A stretch of 64,000 nt of DNA from JAAFIP01 sp963775085 (GCA_963775085.1 CAVZHO010000011.1:124001-188000); one strand, 5' to 3'; positions 17,739 to 26,244 are shown, counted from the first letter of the stretch. Notes: a model not told the origin generated them from the letters alone. Made by a program: numbers and translations.

Positions 17739-17981
17739 ATGACCTCTGAACAACTTCACCACCTCATCGCTTCGGGTTTGCAGTGCGAACACCTCGAAGT
17801 GGACGGCGATGGCCGCCACTGGAGCGCCGTCATTGTGTCCAGCGCCTTCGAAGGCAAACGCCTGATCCAGCGCCACCAGGCCGTCTACGCCACGCTGGGT
17901 GAGAAAATACGTACCGACGAGGTGCATGCCCTGTCGATGAAGACCTACTCACCCACCGAATGGGCCCTCACTCCCCACTGA
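17739..17981 (+). CDS. BolA-family protein (IbaG-like)
   Basis: An 80-aa BolA-fold protein. Such proteins bind Fe-S clusters with monothiol glutaredoxins; the murA-linked form in E. coli is IbaG, tied to acid stress and envelope function. The family pattern HLEVDGDGRHWSAVIVSSAF, KRLIQRHQAVYATLG and VHALSMKTYSP is clear. I chose ATG 17739; upstream sequence overlaps the permease. The position between mla genes and murA repeats the E. coli mla-ibaG-murA order. Confidence 0.88.
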   Translation: MTSEQLHHLIASGLQCEHLEVDGDGRHWSAVIVSSAFEGKRLIQRHQAVYATLGEKIRTDEVHALSMKTYSPTEWALTPH

Positions 17982-18011
17982 TCCCCCATTGAACTCCCTG
18001 ACCCGATCGCT

Positions 18012-19301
18012 ATGGATAAACTTTTAATTCGCGGTGGCAAACAACTGCATGGTGAGGTCACGATCTCCGGCGCAAAAAATGCCACCCTGCCCGAGATGTG
18101 TGCCGCCCTGCTTACCGCAGAGCCCGTTACCTTGCATAACGTGCCGCAGCTGCAAGACGTGAGTACCATGCTCAAGCTGATCCGCAACATGGGTGTGGTG
18201 GCCGAGCCGCAAGTCGATGGCTCCGTCATCATCAATGCGGGCAGTTTGACTACGCCCGAGGCACCTTACGAGCTGGTGAAAACCATGCGTGCGTCGGTGC
18301 TGGCGCTGGGTCCCCTGCTGGCACGCTTTGGCCAGGCCAGAGTGTCGTTGCCCGGTGGCTGCGCCATTGGCTCGCGCCCGGTAGACCAGCACATCAAAGG
18401 CCTGCAAGCCATGGGCGCAGAGATCGTGGTCGAGCATGGCTACATGATCGCCAAGCTGCCCCAAGGTCAAACCCGCTTGAAAGGCGCGCACATCACCACC
18501 GACATGGTGACCGTCACGGGTACCGAAAACTTCCTGATGGCCGCGAGCCTGGCCGAGGGTGAGACCGTGCTGGAAAACGCCGCGCAGGAGCCCGAGATAG
18601 CCGACCTGGCCGAGATGCTGATCAAAATGGGTGCCAAGATTACCGGGCACGGCACCAGCAAAATCCATATCCAAGGCGTAGGCAAATTGCATGGTTGCAC
18701 GCACACCGTGGTGGCCGACCGCATTGAATGCGGCACCTTTTTGTGCGCCGTAGCGGCCACGGGCGGCAACGTAGTTTTAAAGTATGGCCGCGCGGACCAT
18801 TTGGATGCCGTGATCGATAAGCTGCGCGAGGCAGGCGCTAGCGTGCAGGCTACGCAAGTGCAGCAGGGCGCAACGAGCGTACCGGGCATTCGCATCCAGT
18901 CGCAAGGCCGCCTCAAGGCGCAGGGCTTTCGCACCACCGAATACCCCGGTTTCCCTACCGACATGCAGGCGCAGTTTATGGCGCTCAACGCCATTTCCAT
19001 CGGTTCCGTCAAAGTAACGGAGACGATTTTTGAAAACCGCTACATGCATGTGCCCGAGATGCAGCGCATGGGCGCACACATCCAGACTGATGGCAAAGTG
19101 GCGGTGATCGAGGGCGTAGCACAACTCTCGGGTGCGAATGTGATGGCCACCGACCTGCGCGCCTCCGCCTCGCTGGTGATTGCCGGCCTGGTGGCGGATG
19201 GCGACACCTTGATTGACCGCATTTATCACCTCGACCGTGGCTACGACCGCATGGAGTCCAAATTGCGCGGCATCGGGGCCAATATAGAAAGAGTGAAATG
19301 A
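18012..19301 (+). CDS. murA: UDP-N-acetylglucosamine 1-carboxyvinyltransferase
   Basis: First committed step of peptidoglycan synthesis: transfers enolpyruvate from PEP to UDP-GlcNAc in the cytoplasm. The active-site Cys lies in LPGGCAIGSRPVDQH at about residue 117, so fosfomycin sensitivity is expected. Other landmarks are SGAKNATLPEM, the TTEYPGFPTDMQAQF loop and LVADGDTLIDRIYHLDRGYD. Full length at 429 aa. It overlaps hisG by ATGA, so histidine synthesis starts by coupling to a cell-wall gene. Confidence 0.97.
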   Translation: MDKLLIRGGKQLHGEVTISGAKNATLPEMCAALLTAEPVTLHNVPQLQDVSTMLKLIRNMGVVAEPQVDGSVIINAGSLTTPEAPYELVKTMRASVLALGPLLARFGQARVSLPGGCAIGSRPVDQHIKGLQAMGAEIVVEHGYMIAKLPQGQTRLKGAHITTDMVTVTGTENFLMAASLAEGETVLENAAQEPEIADLAEMLIKMGAKITGHGTSKIHIQGVGKLHGCTHTVVADRIECGTFLCAVAATGGNVVLKYGRADHLDAVIDKLREAGASVQATQVQQGATSVPGIRIQSQGRLKAQGFRTTEYPGFPTDMQAQFMALNAISIGSVKVTETIFENRYMHVPEMQRMGAHIQTDGKVAVIEGVAQLSGANVMATDLRASASLVIAGLVADGDTLIDRIYHLDRGYDRMESKLRGIGANIERVK

Positions 19302-19939
19302 TTACCCTCGCACTCTCCAAAGGCCGCATCTTCGAAGAAACCCTGCCGCTACTCAAGGCCGCTGGCATTGAGGTGCTGGAAGACCCGGAAAAATCCCGCA
19401 AACTGATCTTGCCGACCAACCAAGAGGATGTACGCATCCTGCTGGTGCGCGCCAGCGACGTGCCGACCTATGTGCAGTACGCCGGGGCTGACCTGGGCGT
19501 GGTGGGCAAGGACACCTTGCTGGAGACGGGCCACCAGGGACTGTATGTGCCACTGGATTTAAAAATATCGCAATGCCGCATCAGTGTGGCCGTGCGTGCC
19601 GATTTTGACTACGCTGCCGCCGTCAAGCAAGGTGCACGGCTGCGGGTAGCTACCAAATACGTAGCCATCGCGCGCGAGTTTTTCGCCAGCAAGGGCGTGC
19701 ATGTGGACTTGATCAAACTCTATGGCAGCATGGAGCTGGCCCCGCTCACTGGCCTGGCCGATGCGATTGTGGACTTGGTGTCCACTGGCAACACCCTCAA
19801 GGCCAACCACCTGATTGAGGTCGAGCGCATCATGGATATCAGCGCGCGCTTGGTCGTGAACCAGGCCTCACTCAAACTCAAGCAGGCCCGCTTGCGCCCC
19901 ATCCTGGATGCTTTTGCCCAGGCCGTGGCAGCCAGGTAA
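19298..19939 (+). CDS. hisG: ATP phosphoribosyltransferase, short form
   Basis: First histidine step: condenses ATP with PRPP. At 213 aa it lacks the C-terminal regulatory domain of long HisG, so it should need HisZ for activity and feedback control; no hisZ is in this window. Conserved segments are LALSKGRIFEETLPLL, GADLGVVGKDTLLE and the PRPP-binding region DAIVDLVSTGNTLKANHL. Coupled to murA by ATGA. Confidence 0.96.
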   Translation: MITLALSKGRIFEETLPLLKAAGIEVLEDPEKSRKLILPTNQEDVRILLVRASDVPTYVQYAGADLGVVGKDTLLETGHQGLYVPLDLKISQCRISVAVRADFDYAAAVKQGARLRVATKYVAIAREFFASKGVHVDLIKLYGSMELAPLTGLADAIVDLVSTGNTLKANHLIEVERIMDISARLVVNQASLKLKQARLRPILDAFAQAVAAR

Positions 19940-19977
19940 GCTGGCGCGTTATTCGCATTATTGGATTGGTACATGCT

Positions 19978-21342
19978 ATGGAACCAGTAGCTTCTCCCGC
20001 ACGTTTATCAACGGCTTCCAGCACTTTTGAGGCGCAAATCAAGGCCAAACTGCATTGGTCGGCCGCTGCCGATGCCGCCATTGAGCAGCGTGTGGCCGAT
20101 ATCTTGATGGATGTGCAGCAGCGTGGTGATGCCGCAGTGCTGGAGTACACCGCCAAGTTTGACGGCTTGGCCGTGGGCAGCATGGCCGAACTGGAGCTGA
20201 CGCAAGCCGACTTCAAAACCGCGTTTGACAATTTGCCCGCTGTCCAGCGCGATGCCCTGCAAGCCGCTACGCAGCGCGTGCGTAGCTACCACCAAGCGCA
20301 AAAAAAAGCCAACGGTGAGAGCTGGAGCTACCGCGACGCAGACGGTACATTACTCGGCCAAAAAGTCACGCCCCTGGACCGCGTCGGCATCTATGTGCCC
20401 GGTGGCAAGGCGGCGTACCCATCGAGCCTCATCATGAGTGCCGTGCCCGCGCATGTGGCGGGCGTGCAAGAGATCATCATGGTGGTGCCCACCCCCGTTC
20501 GCGGCAGTGTGGCCACGGGCGGCAGTGGTGCGGCCACCGCCGACAGGGGCGAGCGCAATGAGCTGGTGCTAGCCGCCGCGTATGTGGCAGGCGTGACCCG
20601 CGCCTTCACGATCGGCGGCGCGCAGGCCATCGCCGCGCTGGCTTACGGTACAGCGACCATTCCCAAGGTAGACAAAATCACCGGCCCCGGTAACGCCTAT
20701 GTAGCCGCCGCCAAGCGCCGTGTGTTTGGTCAAGTCGGCATCGACATGATCGCAGGCCCCAGCGAAATCCTGGTACTGGCAGACGGAACCACGCCGCCCG
20801 ACTGGGTGGCGATGGACTTGTTCAGCCAGGCCGAGCACGACGAGCTGGCACAAAGCATCCTACTGTGCCCCGACGCGGCCTATATCGACGCAGTGCAACA
20901 GAGCATCAACAAGCTGCTGCCCGAGATGCCGCGCCAAGCCATCATCGCCAAAAGCCTGAACGACCGGGGCGCGCTCATCCTCACCCGCAGTATGCAAGAG
21001 GCCTGCCACATCAGCAACCGCATCGCGCCCGAGCACCTGGAGATCAGCAGCCAAAACCCGCACCAGTGGGAGCCGCTACTCAAGCACGCCGGAGCCATCT
21101 TTTTAGGGGCCTACACCAGCGAGTCTTTAGGCGACTACTGCGCAGGCCCCAACCATGTACTGCCCACCAGTGGCACGGCCCGCTTTAGCAGCCCGCTGGG
21201 CGTGTACGACTTTCAAAAACGCAGCAGCATCATTGAGGTAAGCGAGCAGGGCGCACAGGTGCTGGGTAAGATAGCCATGGTGTTGGCCGACGGAGAGGGG
21301 TTGCATGCGCACGCTCGCGCGGCGCAGATGAGGTTAAAGTGA
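19978..21342 (+). CDS. hisD: Histidinol dehydrogenase
   Basis: NAD- and zinc-dependent enzyme making the last two oxidations to histidine. Landmarks are VGIYVPGGKAAYPSSLIM, DKITGPGNAYVAAAKR, the zinc-ligand segment SQAEHDELAQ and NRIAPEHLEI. I prefer ATG 19978; an in-frame TTG at 19966 is possible. An extra run near residue 180 (GSVATGGSGAATADRGER) looks like a lineage-specific insertion. The gene 2 bp downstream is probably cotranscribed. Confidence 0.96.
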   Translation: MEPVASPARLSTASSTFEAQIKAKLHWSAAADAAIEQRVADILMDVQQRGDAAVLEYTAKFDGLAVGSMAELELTQADFKTAFDNLPAVQRDALQAATQRVRSYHQAQKKANGESWSYRDADGTLLGQKVTPLDRVGIYVPGGKAAYPSSLIMSAVPAHVAGVQEIIMVVPTPVRGSVATGGSGAATADRGERNELVLAAAYVAGVTRAFTIGGAQAIAALAYGTATIPKVDKITGPGNAYVAAAKRRVFGQVGIDMIAGPSEILVLADGTTPPDWVAMDLFSQAEHDELAQSILLCPDAAYIDAVQQSINKLLPEMPRQAIIAKSLNDRGALILTRSMQEACHISNRIAPEHLEISSQNPHQWEPLLKHAGAIFLGAYTSESLGDYCAGPNHVLPTSGTARFSSPLGVYDFQKRSSIIEVSEQGAQVLGKIAMVLADGEGLHAHARAAQMRLK

Positions 21343-21343
21343 T

Positions 21344-21688
21344 ATGGTACGACGTTGGGTTTTACTGGGCATAATTTTCCTGGCCACTACGGCCAACGCC
21401 ATGAGCCTGCGCGAGCTGCGGGCGCTGGAAAAATCGAATAAGCAAGGCCAGAGCTATGCACTGTATTACCTTGTGGGCGTGCTGGAGGGTGTGATTGATG
21501 CCCACGCCCATAGCGTGCGCGCGGGCACCAAGCCGCGCTTTTGCATCGACGGCCGCCGCCTGGAGCCGCGCATGGCCAAGCCGCTGTTTGATGCAGAACT
21601 CAAGCGAAGTGCAGATCTGTATGAGGCCGACATGCCAGTACAGTTGGTGATGACCAATGCGCTGGCGAGCGTGTATACCTGTTCGTGA
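21344..21688 (+). CDS. Small secreted protein, Rap1a/Tai-like
   Basis: A 114-aa protein with a signal peptide (VLLGIIFLATTANA) and two Cys in the mature part (RFCIDG and the C-terminal YTCS). These fit a disulfide-bonded periplasmic domain. The pattern YLVGVLEGVIDAHAH followed by FCIDG resembles Rap1a/Tai immunity-type small proteins, but this is recognition by eye. It begins 2 bp after hisD and is not a his enzyme. No secretion-system genes are nearby. Confidence 0.6.
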   Translation: MVRRWVLLGIIFLATTANAMSLRELRALEKSNKQGQSYALYYLVGVLEGVIDAHAHSVRAGTKPRFCIDGRRLEPRMAKPLFDAELKRSADLYEADMPVQLVMTNALASVYTCS

Positions 21689-21740
21689 CAACAGTTTGGA
21701 TCCATGCGTTTCCAAGGCTGCAAGCAGCTAGTCATTATCA

Positions 21741-21802
21741 GTAAAATTTGCCTCTAGCCCAATAAAATAGAGCGTAAGCAGCTTTTAAAAAAGTAGCAAC
21801 TA
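21741..21802 (-). repeat. Interspersed 60-bp repeat, intergenic copy
   Basis: The reverse orientation reads TTTGCCTCTAGCCC, AGCGTAAGCAGCTTTT and AAGTAGCAAC. It lies between the Rap1a-like gene and the DUF1272 gene, reaching the latter's stop codon. Confidence 0.65.
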
Positions 21803-22042
21803 CGCCGCGCAACCCTGCGGGTTAAACACCCGTTCGGTGGATGCCGGGTATTTTTGCAACTTGTCGGCTTGCCTGCGCGGCCTGCGTACCAACTCTCCAC
21901 TGCAATTGGGGCAGATATTCTTCAGCTTCGTGTCGGCACAGGTGCTGCAAAACGTGCACTCAAATGTGCAAATCCTGGCCTGGGCGGATTCGTTGGGCAA
22001 ATCGGTGTTGCAGCATTCGCAATTGGGGCGCAGGGCGAGCAT
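21800..22042 (-). CDS. DUF1272 zinc-ribbon protein
   Basis: An 80-aa protein with the DUF1272 pattern RPNCECCNTDLP, CTFECTFCSTCA and CPNCSGELVRRPRRQ. Eight or more Cys probably bind two zinc ions. It opposes the his genes in direction and lies between hisD and hisC, so it is an insertion into the pathway cluster. The function of the family is unknown. Confidence 0.85.
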   Translation of the reverse strand: MLALRPNCECCNTDLPNESAQARICTFECTFCSTCADTKLKNICPNCSGELVRRPRRQADKLQKYPASTERVFNPQGCAA

Positions 22043-22071
22043 GGGGGTCTCCTTAGGTTAGAAGATATTAA

Positions 22072-22100
22072 CACGAACTTCGTGCTACACGAATTTCGTG
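22072..22100. promoter_or_regulatory. Tandem 13-bp palindromes, likely antitoxin operator
   Basis: CACGAACTTCGTG (22072-22084) and CACGAATTTCGTG (22088-22100) are each perfect around a central base and are 16 bp apart centre to centre. A -10-like TACTAT (22102-22107) follows, then the ribbon-helix-helix gene at 22115. This is a textbook layout for cooperative binding by two antitoxin dimers. Confidence 0.7.
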
Positions 22101-22114
22101 CTACTATTGCAGTC

Positions 22115-22369
22115 ATGAAGAACATCACCATCACCATGGAAGAAAAAGTGGCTGAGTGGACGCGGATTGAGGCGGCCAAGCGCAATACCAGCGTCTCGCG
22201 CCTGGTGGGTGAAATGCTGGCCGAGAAGATGCAGCGGGAAGATGCCTATGCCCGCGCCCTGCGCGAGTGGCAGGACGACCTGGTGACCTTTACTTCTAAC
22301 GCGCAGCCCTTACTCCGACTGCCCCGGCGCGCCGAAATTTATGCCGAGCGGACAGCGCGTTTTCGTTGA
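22115..22369 (+). CDS. Ribbon-helix-helix (CopG/Arc-type) antitoxin
   Basis: An 84-aa antitoxin with an N-terminal RHH motif: strand KNITITMEEKVAEW, then helices around AAKRNTSVSRLVGEML. The C-terminus is the likely toxin-binding arm. I chose ATG 22115, directly after two tandem palindromes; the frame upstream is not conserved. No Shine-Dalgarno sequence is visible, and TACTAT lies 7 nt upstream, so the mRNA may be leaderless. It overlaps the PIN gene by 29 bp. Confidence 0.82.
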   Translation: MKNITITMEEKVAEWTRIEAAKRNTSVSRLVGEMLAEKMQREDAYARALREWQDDLVTFTSNAQPLLRLPRRAEIYAERTARFR

Positions 22370-22790
22370 TACCAGCGTGCTGGTTTATGCGGACGACGCG
22401 GCCGATGCGCCACGCCGCGCGCAGGCGCGCGCGTGGCTGGCGCACCTGTGGGCCGCGCGCTTAGGAGCCGTGAGCACCCAGGTGCTGAGTGAATACTATG
22501 TGTGCGTCACCCAGCGCATCCAGCCGGGCCTGAGCCAGGGCGACGCGCGTGCCAAACTGCGCCGCTACCAGCTATGGCAGCCGTGGGTGATTGACCACCA
22601 AACGGTGGAAACCGCATGGGGGCTAGAGGTGCGGCACCAGATCGACTATTGGCAAGCGCTGATTTTGGCCAGCGCCATGCACAGCGGCTGTGAGGCGATT
22701 TTGAGCGACGCATTGCCCTTGGTCCGCTATGACCAGCTTGAAGTGATAAATCCTTTTGAGACACCCCCTCCCACCGAGACCACCCTATGA
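22341..22790 (+). CDS. PIN-domain toxin (VapC-like)
   Basis: Predicted Mg-dependent RNase of 149 aa. PIN acidic residues are visible in VFVDTSVLVYADD near residue 9, SEYYVCV near 50, and the later DYWQALILASA and EAILSD segments. It overlaps the RHH antitoxin by 29 bp. Its stop codon overlaps the hisC start (ATGA), so toxin translation and hisC translation are physically linked. That is odd for a mobile module and suggests long residence in the operon. Confidence 0.88.
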   Translation: MPSGQRVFVDTSVLVYADDAADAPRRAQARAWLAHLWAARLGAVSTQVLSEYYVCVTQRIQPGLSQGDARAKLRRYQLWQPWVIDHQTVETAWGLEVRHQIDYWQALILASAMHSGCEAILSDALPLVRYDQLEVINPFETPPPTETTL

Positions 22791-23920
22791 GCCAGCCTAG
22801 CGCCACAATTAACCGAAGCCTCCAGCACATCCGCAAAGACGTGCAATCCATGCACGCCTACGCCATCCAGGACTCCACAGGCATGGTCAAGCTGGACGCG
22901 ATGGAGAACCCCTACGCGTTGCCCGCCGCGCTACAAGCGCAGCTGGGCGAGCACCTGGGCAAGCTGGCGATCAACCGCTACCCCGGTTCGCGGGTGGAAG
23001 ACCTGAAGGTGGCGTTGCGCAGCTACGCGCAGGTGCCGGCGGGCTATGGCCTGATGCTGGGCAATGGCTCGGACGAGCTGATCTCCCTGCTGGCCATGGC
23101 CTGCGACTCGCCTGCGCCAGCGGGCTCGGGCAAGCTATCGGGCGGCAAAATCCTCGCGCCGCTGCCGGGCTTTGTGATGTACGCCATGAGCGCGCAGTTG
23201 CAGGGGCTGCAGTTCATCGGCGTGGCACTGACGGCGGACTTTGAGCTGGATGAGGCAGCCATGCTGTCGGCGATAGACAAAGAAAAGCCAGCCGTCACGT
23301 ACATCGCTTACCCTAACAACCCGACGGCCAATCTGTGGGACGAGGGTGTGATTAAAAAAATTATCGCAGCCACCGCAAGCTACGGCGGCATGGTGGTGAT
23401 GGACGAGGCCTATCAGCCCTTTAGCAGCAAAAGCTGGATTACCCACATCCACGCCGCGCCCGAGGCGAACGCCAATGTGCTGCTGATGCGCACCCTGAGC
23501 AAGTTCGGCCTGGCCGGTGTGCGCCTGGGCTACATGACCGGCCCGGCCGCGCTGATTGACGAAATAGACAAGCTGCGCCCGCCCTACAACATCAGCGTGC
23601 TGAACTGCGAGTGCGCGCTGTTTGCACTGGAGAATAAAGAAGTGTTTGCAGCCCAAGCGCTTGAAATACGGGCGCAACGAGCTATGCTTTTGGAGGCAAT
23701 AGCCAAGCTGCCGGGGGCCCAGCCCAGCAAAAGCGATGCCAATATGTTCCTAGTACGTGTGCAAGATGCGGCCAAAACCTTTGACGAACTGAAGCAGCGC
23801 GGCATACTGGTGAAAAATGTGAGCGGTATGCACCCGCTCTTGGCCAATACGTTGCGCATTTCGGTCGGTACGCCGGAGGAAAACCAAAAACTGTTGGCGG
23901 CGCTCCAAGCCAGTATCTAA
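22787..23920 (+). CDS. hisC: Histidinol-phosphate aminotransferase
   Basis: PLP enzyme of aminotransferase class I/II converting imidazole acetol phosphate to histidinol phosphate. Landmarks are LDAMENPYALP, MLGNGSDELISLL, YPNNPTANLW, VVMDEAYQPF and the PLP lysine in TLSKFGLAGVRLGY. Length is 377 aa. The start overlaps the PIN toxin's stop. A weakly repeat-like stretch lies near residues 288-306. Confidence 0.95.
   Translation: MSQPSATINRSLQHIRKDVQSMHAYAIQDSTGMVKLDAMENPYALPAALQAQLGEHLGKLAINRYPGSRVEDLKVALRSYAQVPAGYGLMLGNGSDELISLLAMACDSPAPAGSGKLSGGKILAPLPGFVMYAMSAQLQGLQFIGVALTADFELDEAAMLSAIDKEKPAVTYIAYPNNPTANLWDEGVIKKIIAATASYGGMVVMDEAYQPFSSKSWITHIHAAPEANANVLLMRTLSKFGLAGVRLGYMTGPAALIDEIDKLRPPYNISVLNCECALFALENKEVFAAQALEIRAQRAMLLEAIAKLPGAQPSKSDANMFLVRVQDAAKTFDELKQRGILVKNVSGMHPLLANTLRISVGTPEENQKLLAALQASI
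23651..23703 (-). repeat. Degenerate interspersed repeat within hisC (weak)
   Basis: Shows CCCAAGCGC, GCGCAACGAGCTATG and GGCAATAGCC in the order of the family but diverged. It may be an old copy or chance, since the protein here aligns with normal HisC. Confidence 0.3.
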
Positions 23921-23946
23921 GCCAAACAACCTGCGACAATATCGCC

Positions 23947-24537
23947 ATGAACCGTACCGCTGAAGTCACCCGCAACACCAACGAAACGCAAATCACCGTC
24001 CGGGTCAACCTGGACGGCACTGGCATTGCCAACCTGTCCACCGGCATCGGTTTTTTCGACCACATGCTCGATCAGATCGCCCGCCACGGGCTGATTGACC
24101 TGGACATCAACGCCAAAGGCGACCTGCATATCGACGGCCATCACACGGTGGAAGACGTGGGCATTACCCTGGGCCAGGCGGTGTTCAAAGCCGTGGGCGA
24201 CAAAAAAGGCATCAAACGCTACGGCCACGCCTATGTGCCGCTGGACGAGGCGCTGAGCCGCGTGGTGATTGATTTTTCGGGTCGTCCCGGCTTGCACATG
24301 CATGTGCCGTTCAAATCCGGCATGGTCGGCGCGTTTGACACGCAACTGGCGTTTGAGTTTTTCCAGGGTTTCGTCAACCACGCCTTGGTCACCTTGCACA
24401 TAGACAACCTGACGGGTGACAACGCCCACCACCAGTCGGAGACGGTGTTCAAAGCCTTTGCACGCGCCGTGCGAATGGCGCTGGAGCTCGACCCACGCTC
24501 GGCCGGGATCATCCCGTCGACCAAAGGCAGCCTGTAG
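23947..24537 (+). CDS. hisB: Imidazoleglycerol-phosphate dehydratase (monofunctional)
   Basis: Manganese-dependent dehydratase of histidine synthesis, 196 aa, without the phosphatase domain found in enterobacterial HisB. Metal-ligand motifs are DGHHTVEDVGI and DNAHHQSETVFKA, plus FFDHMLDQIARHG near residue 38. The start lacks a Shine-Dalgarno sequence; GACAAT ends 6 nt before the ATG. A 102-bp gap with a repeat copy separates it from hisH. Confidence 0.96.
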   Translation: MNRTAEVTRNTNETQITVRVNLDGTGIANLSTGIGFFDHMLDQIARHGLIDLDINAKGDLHIDGHHTVEDVGITLGQAVFKAVGDKKGIKRYGHAYVPLDEALSRVVIDFSGRPGLHMHVPFKSGMVGAFDTQLAFEFFQGFVNHALVTLHIDNLTGDNAHHQSETVFKAFARAVRMALELDPRSAGIIPSTKGSL

Positions 24538-24555
24538 GCGCTCAATCTCGAAATT

Positions 24556-24620
24556 CACTGCCAAATATGCCTATAGTCCCTGTCAACAGGACGTAAGCAG
24601 CTACTATATTTATAGCATTT
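24556..24620 (-). repeat. Interspersed 60-bp repeat between hisB and hisH
   Basis: The best-preserved intergenic copy, read in reverse: GCCAAATATGCC, TATAGTCCCTGT, ACAGGACGTAAGCAGCTAC, TATAGCA. Both stems are visible (GTCC..TGT/ACA..GGAC and GCTAC..TAGCA). Confidence 0.75.
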
Positions 24621-24639
24621 AATTTTTCCGATCACGCCT

Positions 24640-25296
24640 ATGAGCAAGACAGTCGCAGTGGTGGATTACGGTATGGGCAACCTGCGCTCGGTGTCCAATG
24701 CCGCCCGAGAGGCCGCCAGGGGCACGGGCTTTGAGGTGATCATCACCAACCACCCGGACGAGGTGCGCCGCGCCGAGCGCATCGTGCTGCCCGGCCAGGG
24801 TGCCATGCGCGACTGCATGCGCGAGCTGCGCGAGGCGCATGGCGGCGACCTGCTGCCCGCCGTGCTGGAGGCCGCCCACACCAAGCCGCTGTTCGGCGTG
24901 TGCGTAGGCATGCAAATGCTGCTGGAGCATTCTGAGGAGCAAGACACCCCCGGCCTGAGCCTGTTCCCCGGCACGGTGCGCAAATTTCAGCTGGCGGGGC
25001 GCTTGCAGCCGGATGGCAGCCGTTTCAAAGTGCCGCACATGGGCTGGAACCGTGTGGCGCAGACGCAGCCGCACGCACTGTGGCGCGGAATCGACAACCA
25101 GGCTTATTTTTACTTTGTGCACAGCTACTACGCCCAACCGCTGGAGGCCGCGCACAGCGCAGGCCAAAGCGACTACGGCGCACCCTTTACGGTTGCGCTG
25201 GCGCGTGATAACATTTTTGCCACCCAATTCCACCCAGAAAAAAGCGCCGCCCAAGGCCTCACCCTGTACCGCAACTTCCTGCACTGGCACCCTTAG
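24640..25296 (+). CDS. hisH: Imidazole glycerol phosphate synthase, glutaminase subunit
   Basis: Class I glutamine amidotransferase that supplies ammonia to HisF. The nucleophile Cys is in FGVCVGMQMLLEH near residue 88, and the His-Glu pair is in ATQFHPEKSAAQG near the C-terminus. The N-terminus VAVVDYGMGNLRSV is typical. Length is 218 aa. The last base of its TAG stop is also the first base of a 125-bp hairpin element. Confidence 0.96.
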   Translation: MSKTVAVVDYGMGNLRSVSNAAREAARGTGFEVIITNHPDEVRRAERIVLPGQGAMRDCMRELREAHGGDLLPAVLEAAHTKPLFGVCVGMQMLLEHSEEQDTPGLSLFPGTVRKFQLAGRLQPDGSRFKVPHMGWNRVAQTQPHALWRGIDNQAYFYFVHSYYAQPLEAAHSAGQSDYGAPFTVALARDNIFATQFHPEKSAAQGLTLYRNFLHWHP

Positions 25297-25420
25297 TGGA
25301 CGATTCTATAAATCCAATTTTCAGGCGCATTGCGGCGTTGCAAATCCGCGACATACCGATGTATGGCTGTGGTTTGCGCCTTGCACTGCATCCTGAGAAT
25401 TGAATTTCTAGAATGTCCAC
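25296..25420. mobile_element. MITE-like hairpin element between hisH and hisA
   Basis: Terminal arms of about 30 bp (25296-25325, opening GTGGACGATTCTATAAATCC, and 25391-25420, ending TTCTAGAATGTCCAC) are imperfect inverted repeats. The interior (GCATTGCGGCGTTGCAAATC against GGTTTGCGCCTTGCACTGC) is also roughly complementary, so the whole element can fold as one long hairpin. It has no coding capacity. No clear target-site duplication is seen. The class, a non-autonomous insertion sequence derivative, is inferred. Confidence 0.65.
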
Positions 25421-25454
25421 ACACCATCTTTAATTTCTGTTCTTATTTAGCAAC

Positions 25455-26195
25455 ATGCAACTCATCCCCGCCATTGACCTCAAAGACGGCCACTGTGTAC
25501 GCCTCAAACAGGGCGACATGGACCAATCCACCATTTTCAGTGAAGACCCTTCCGCCATGGCGCAAAGCTGGCTCGCCAAAGGCGCGCGCCGCCTGCATTT
25601 GGTCGACCTGAATGGCGCTTTTGCAGGCAAGCCGCAAAACTTCAGCGCTATCAAGAAAATTTTGGCCGCCGTGGGCAGCGACATCCCCGTGCAGCTAGGC
25701 GGCGGCATCCGCGACCTGGACACCATTGAGCGCTATATCGATGCTGGCCTGCAATACGTCATCATCGGCACCGCAGCCATCAAAAACCCCGGCTTCCTGC
25801 AAGATGCCTGCACGGCCTTTCCCGGCCACATCATCGTCGGCCTGGACGCCAAAGACGGCAAAGTCGCCACCGACGGCTGGAGCAAGCTCACCAAACACGA
25901 CGTGATCGACATTGCCAAAAAGTTTGAAGGCTACGGTGTCGAGTCCATCATCTACACCGACATCGGCCGTGACGGCATGCTCAGCGGCATCAACATCGAA
26001 GCCACCGTCAAACTGGCCCAGGCGCTGACGATTCCCGTAATTGCCTCTGGCGGTTTGAGCAATATGCTGGATATCGACCAGCTCTGCGCTGTGGAGGGCG
26101 AAGGTATCGAAGGCGTGATCTGCGGCAGGGCAATCTATTCAGGCGATCTGGATTTTGCAGCGGCGCAAATTCGAGCCGATGAATTGGGTGGGTGA
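25455..26195 (+). CDS. hisA: ProFAR isomerase (1-(5-phosphoribosyl)-5-[(5-phosphoribosylamino)methylideneamino]imidazole-4-carboxamide isomerase)
   Basis: TIM-barrel isomerase of histidine synthesis, 246 aa. Catalytic Asp residues are in IPAIDLKDGHCVRLKQGD (residue 8 region) and GLDAKDGKVATDGW (about 130). The phosphate-binding motifs are QLGGGIRD and ASGGLSN. It starts 34 bp after the hairpin element, so its expression relative to hisH may be affected. Confidence 0.96.
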   Translation: MQLIPAIDLKDGHCVRLKQGDMDQSTIFSEDPSAMAQSWLAKGARRLHLVDLNGAFAGKPQNFSAIKKILAAVGSDIPVQLGGGIRDLDTIERYIDAGLQYVIIGTAAIKNPGFLQDACTAFPGHIIVGLDAKDGKVATDGWSKLTKHDVIDIAKKFEGYGVESIIYTDIGRDGMLSGINIEATVKLAQALTIPVIASGGLSNMLDIDQLCAVEGEGIEGVICGRAIYSGDLDFAAAQIRADELGG

Positions 26196-26244
26196 GTTGA
26201 ATGGGTGATTCAATCTGAGTTTTTGCAAAATACAACGGATTGAT

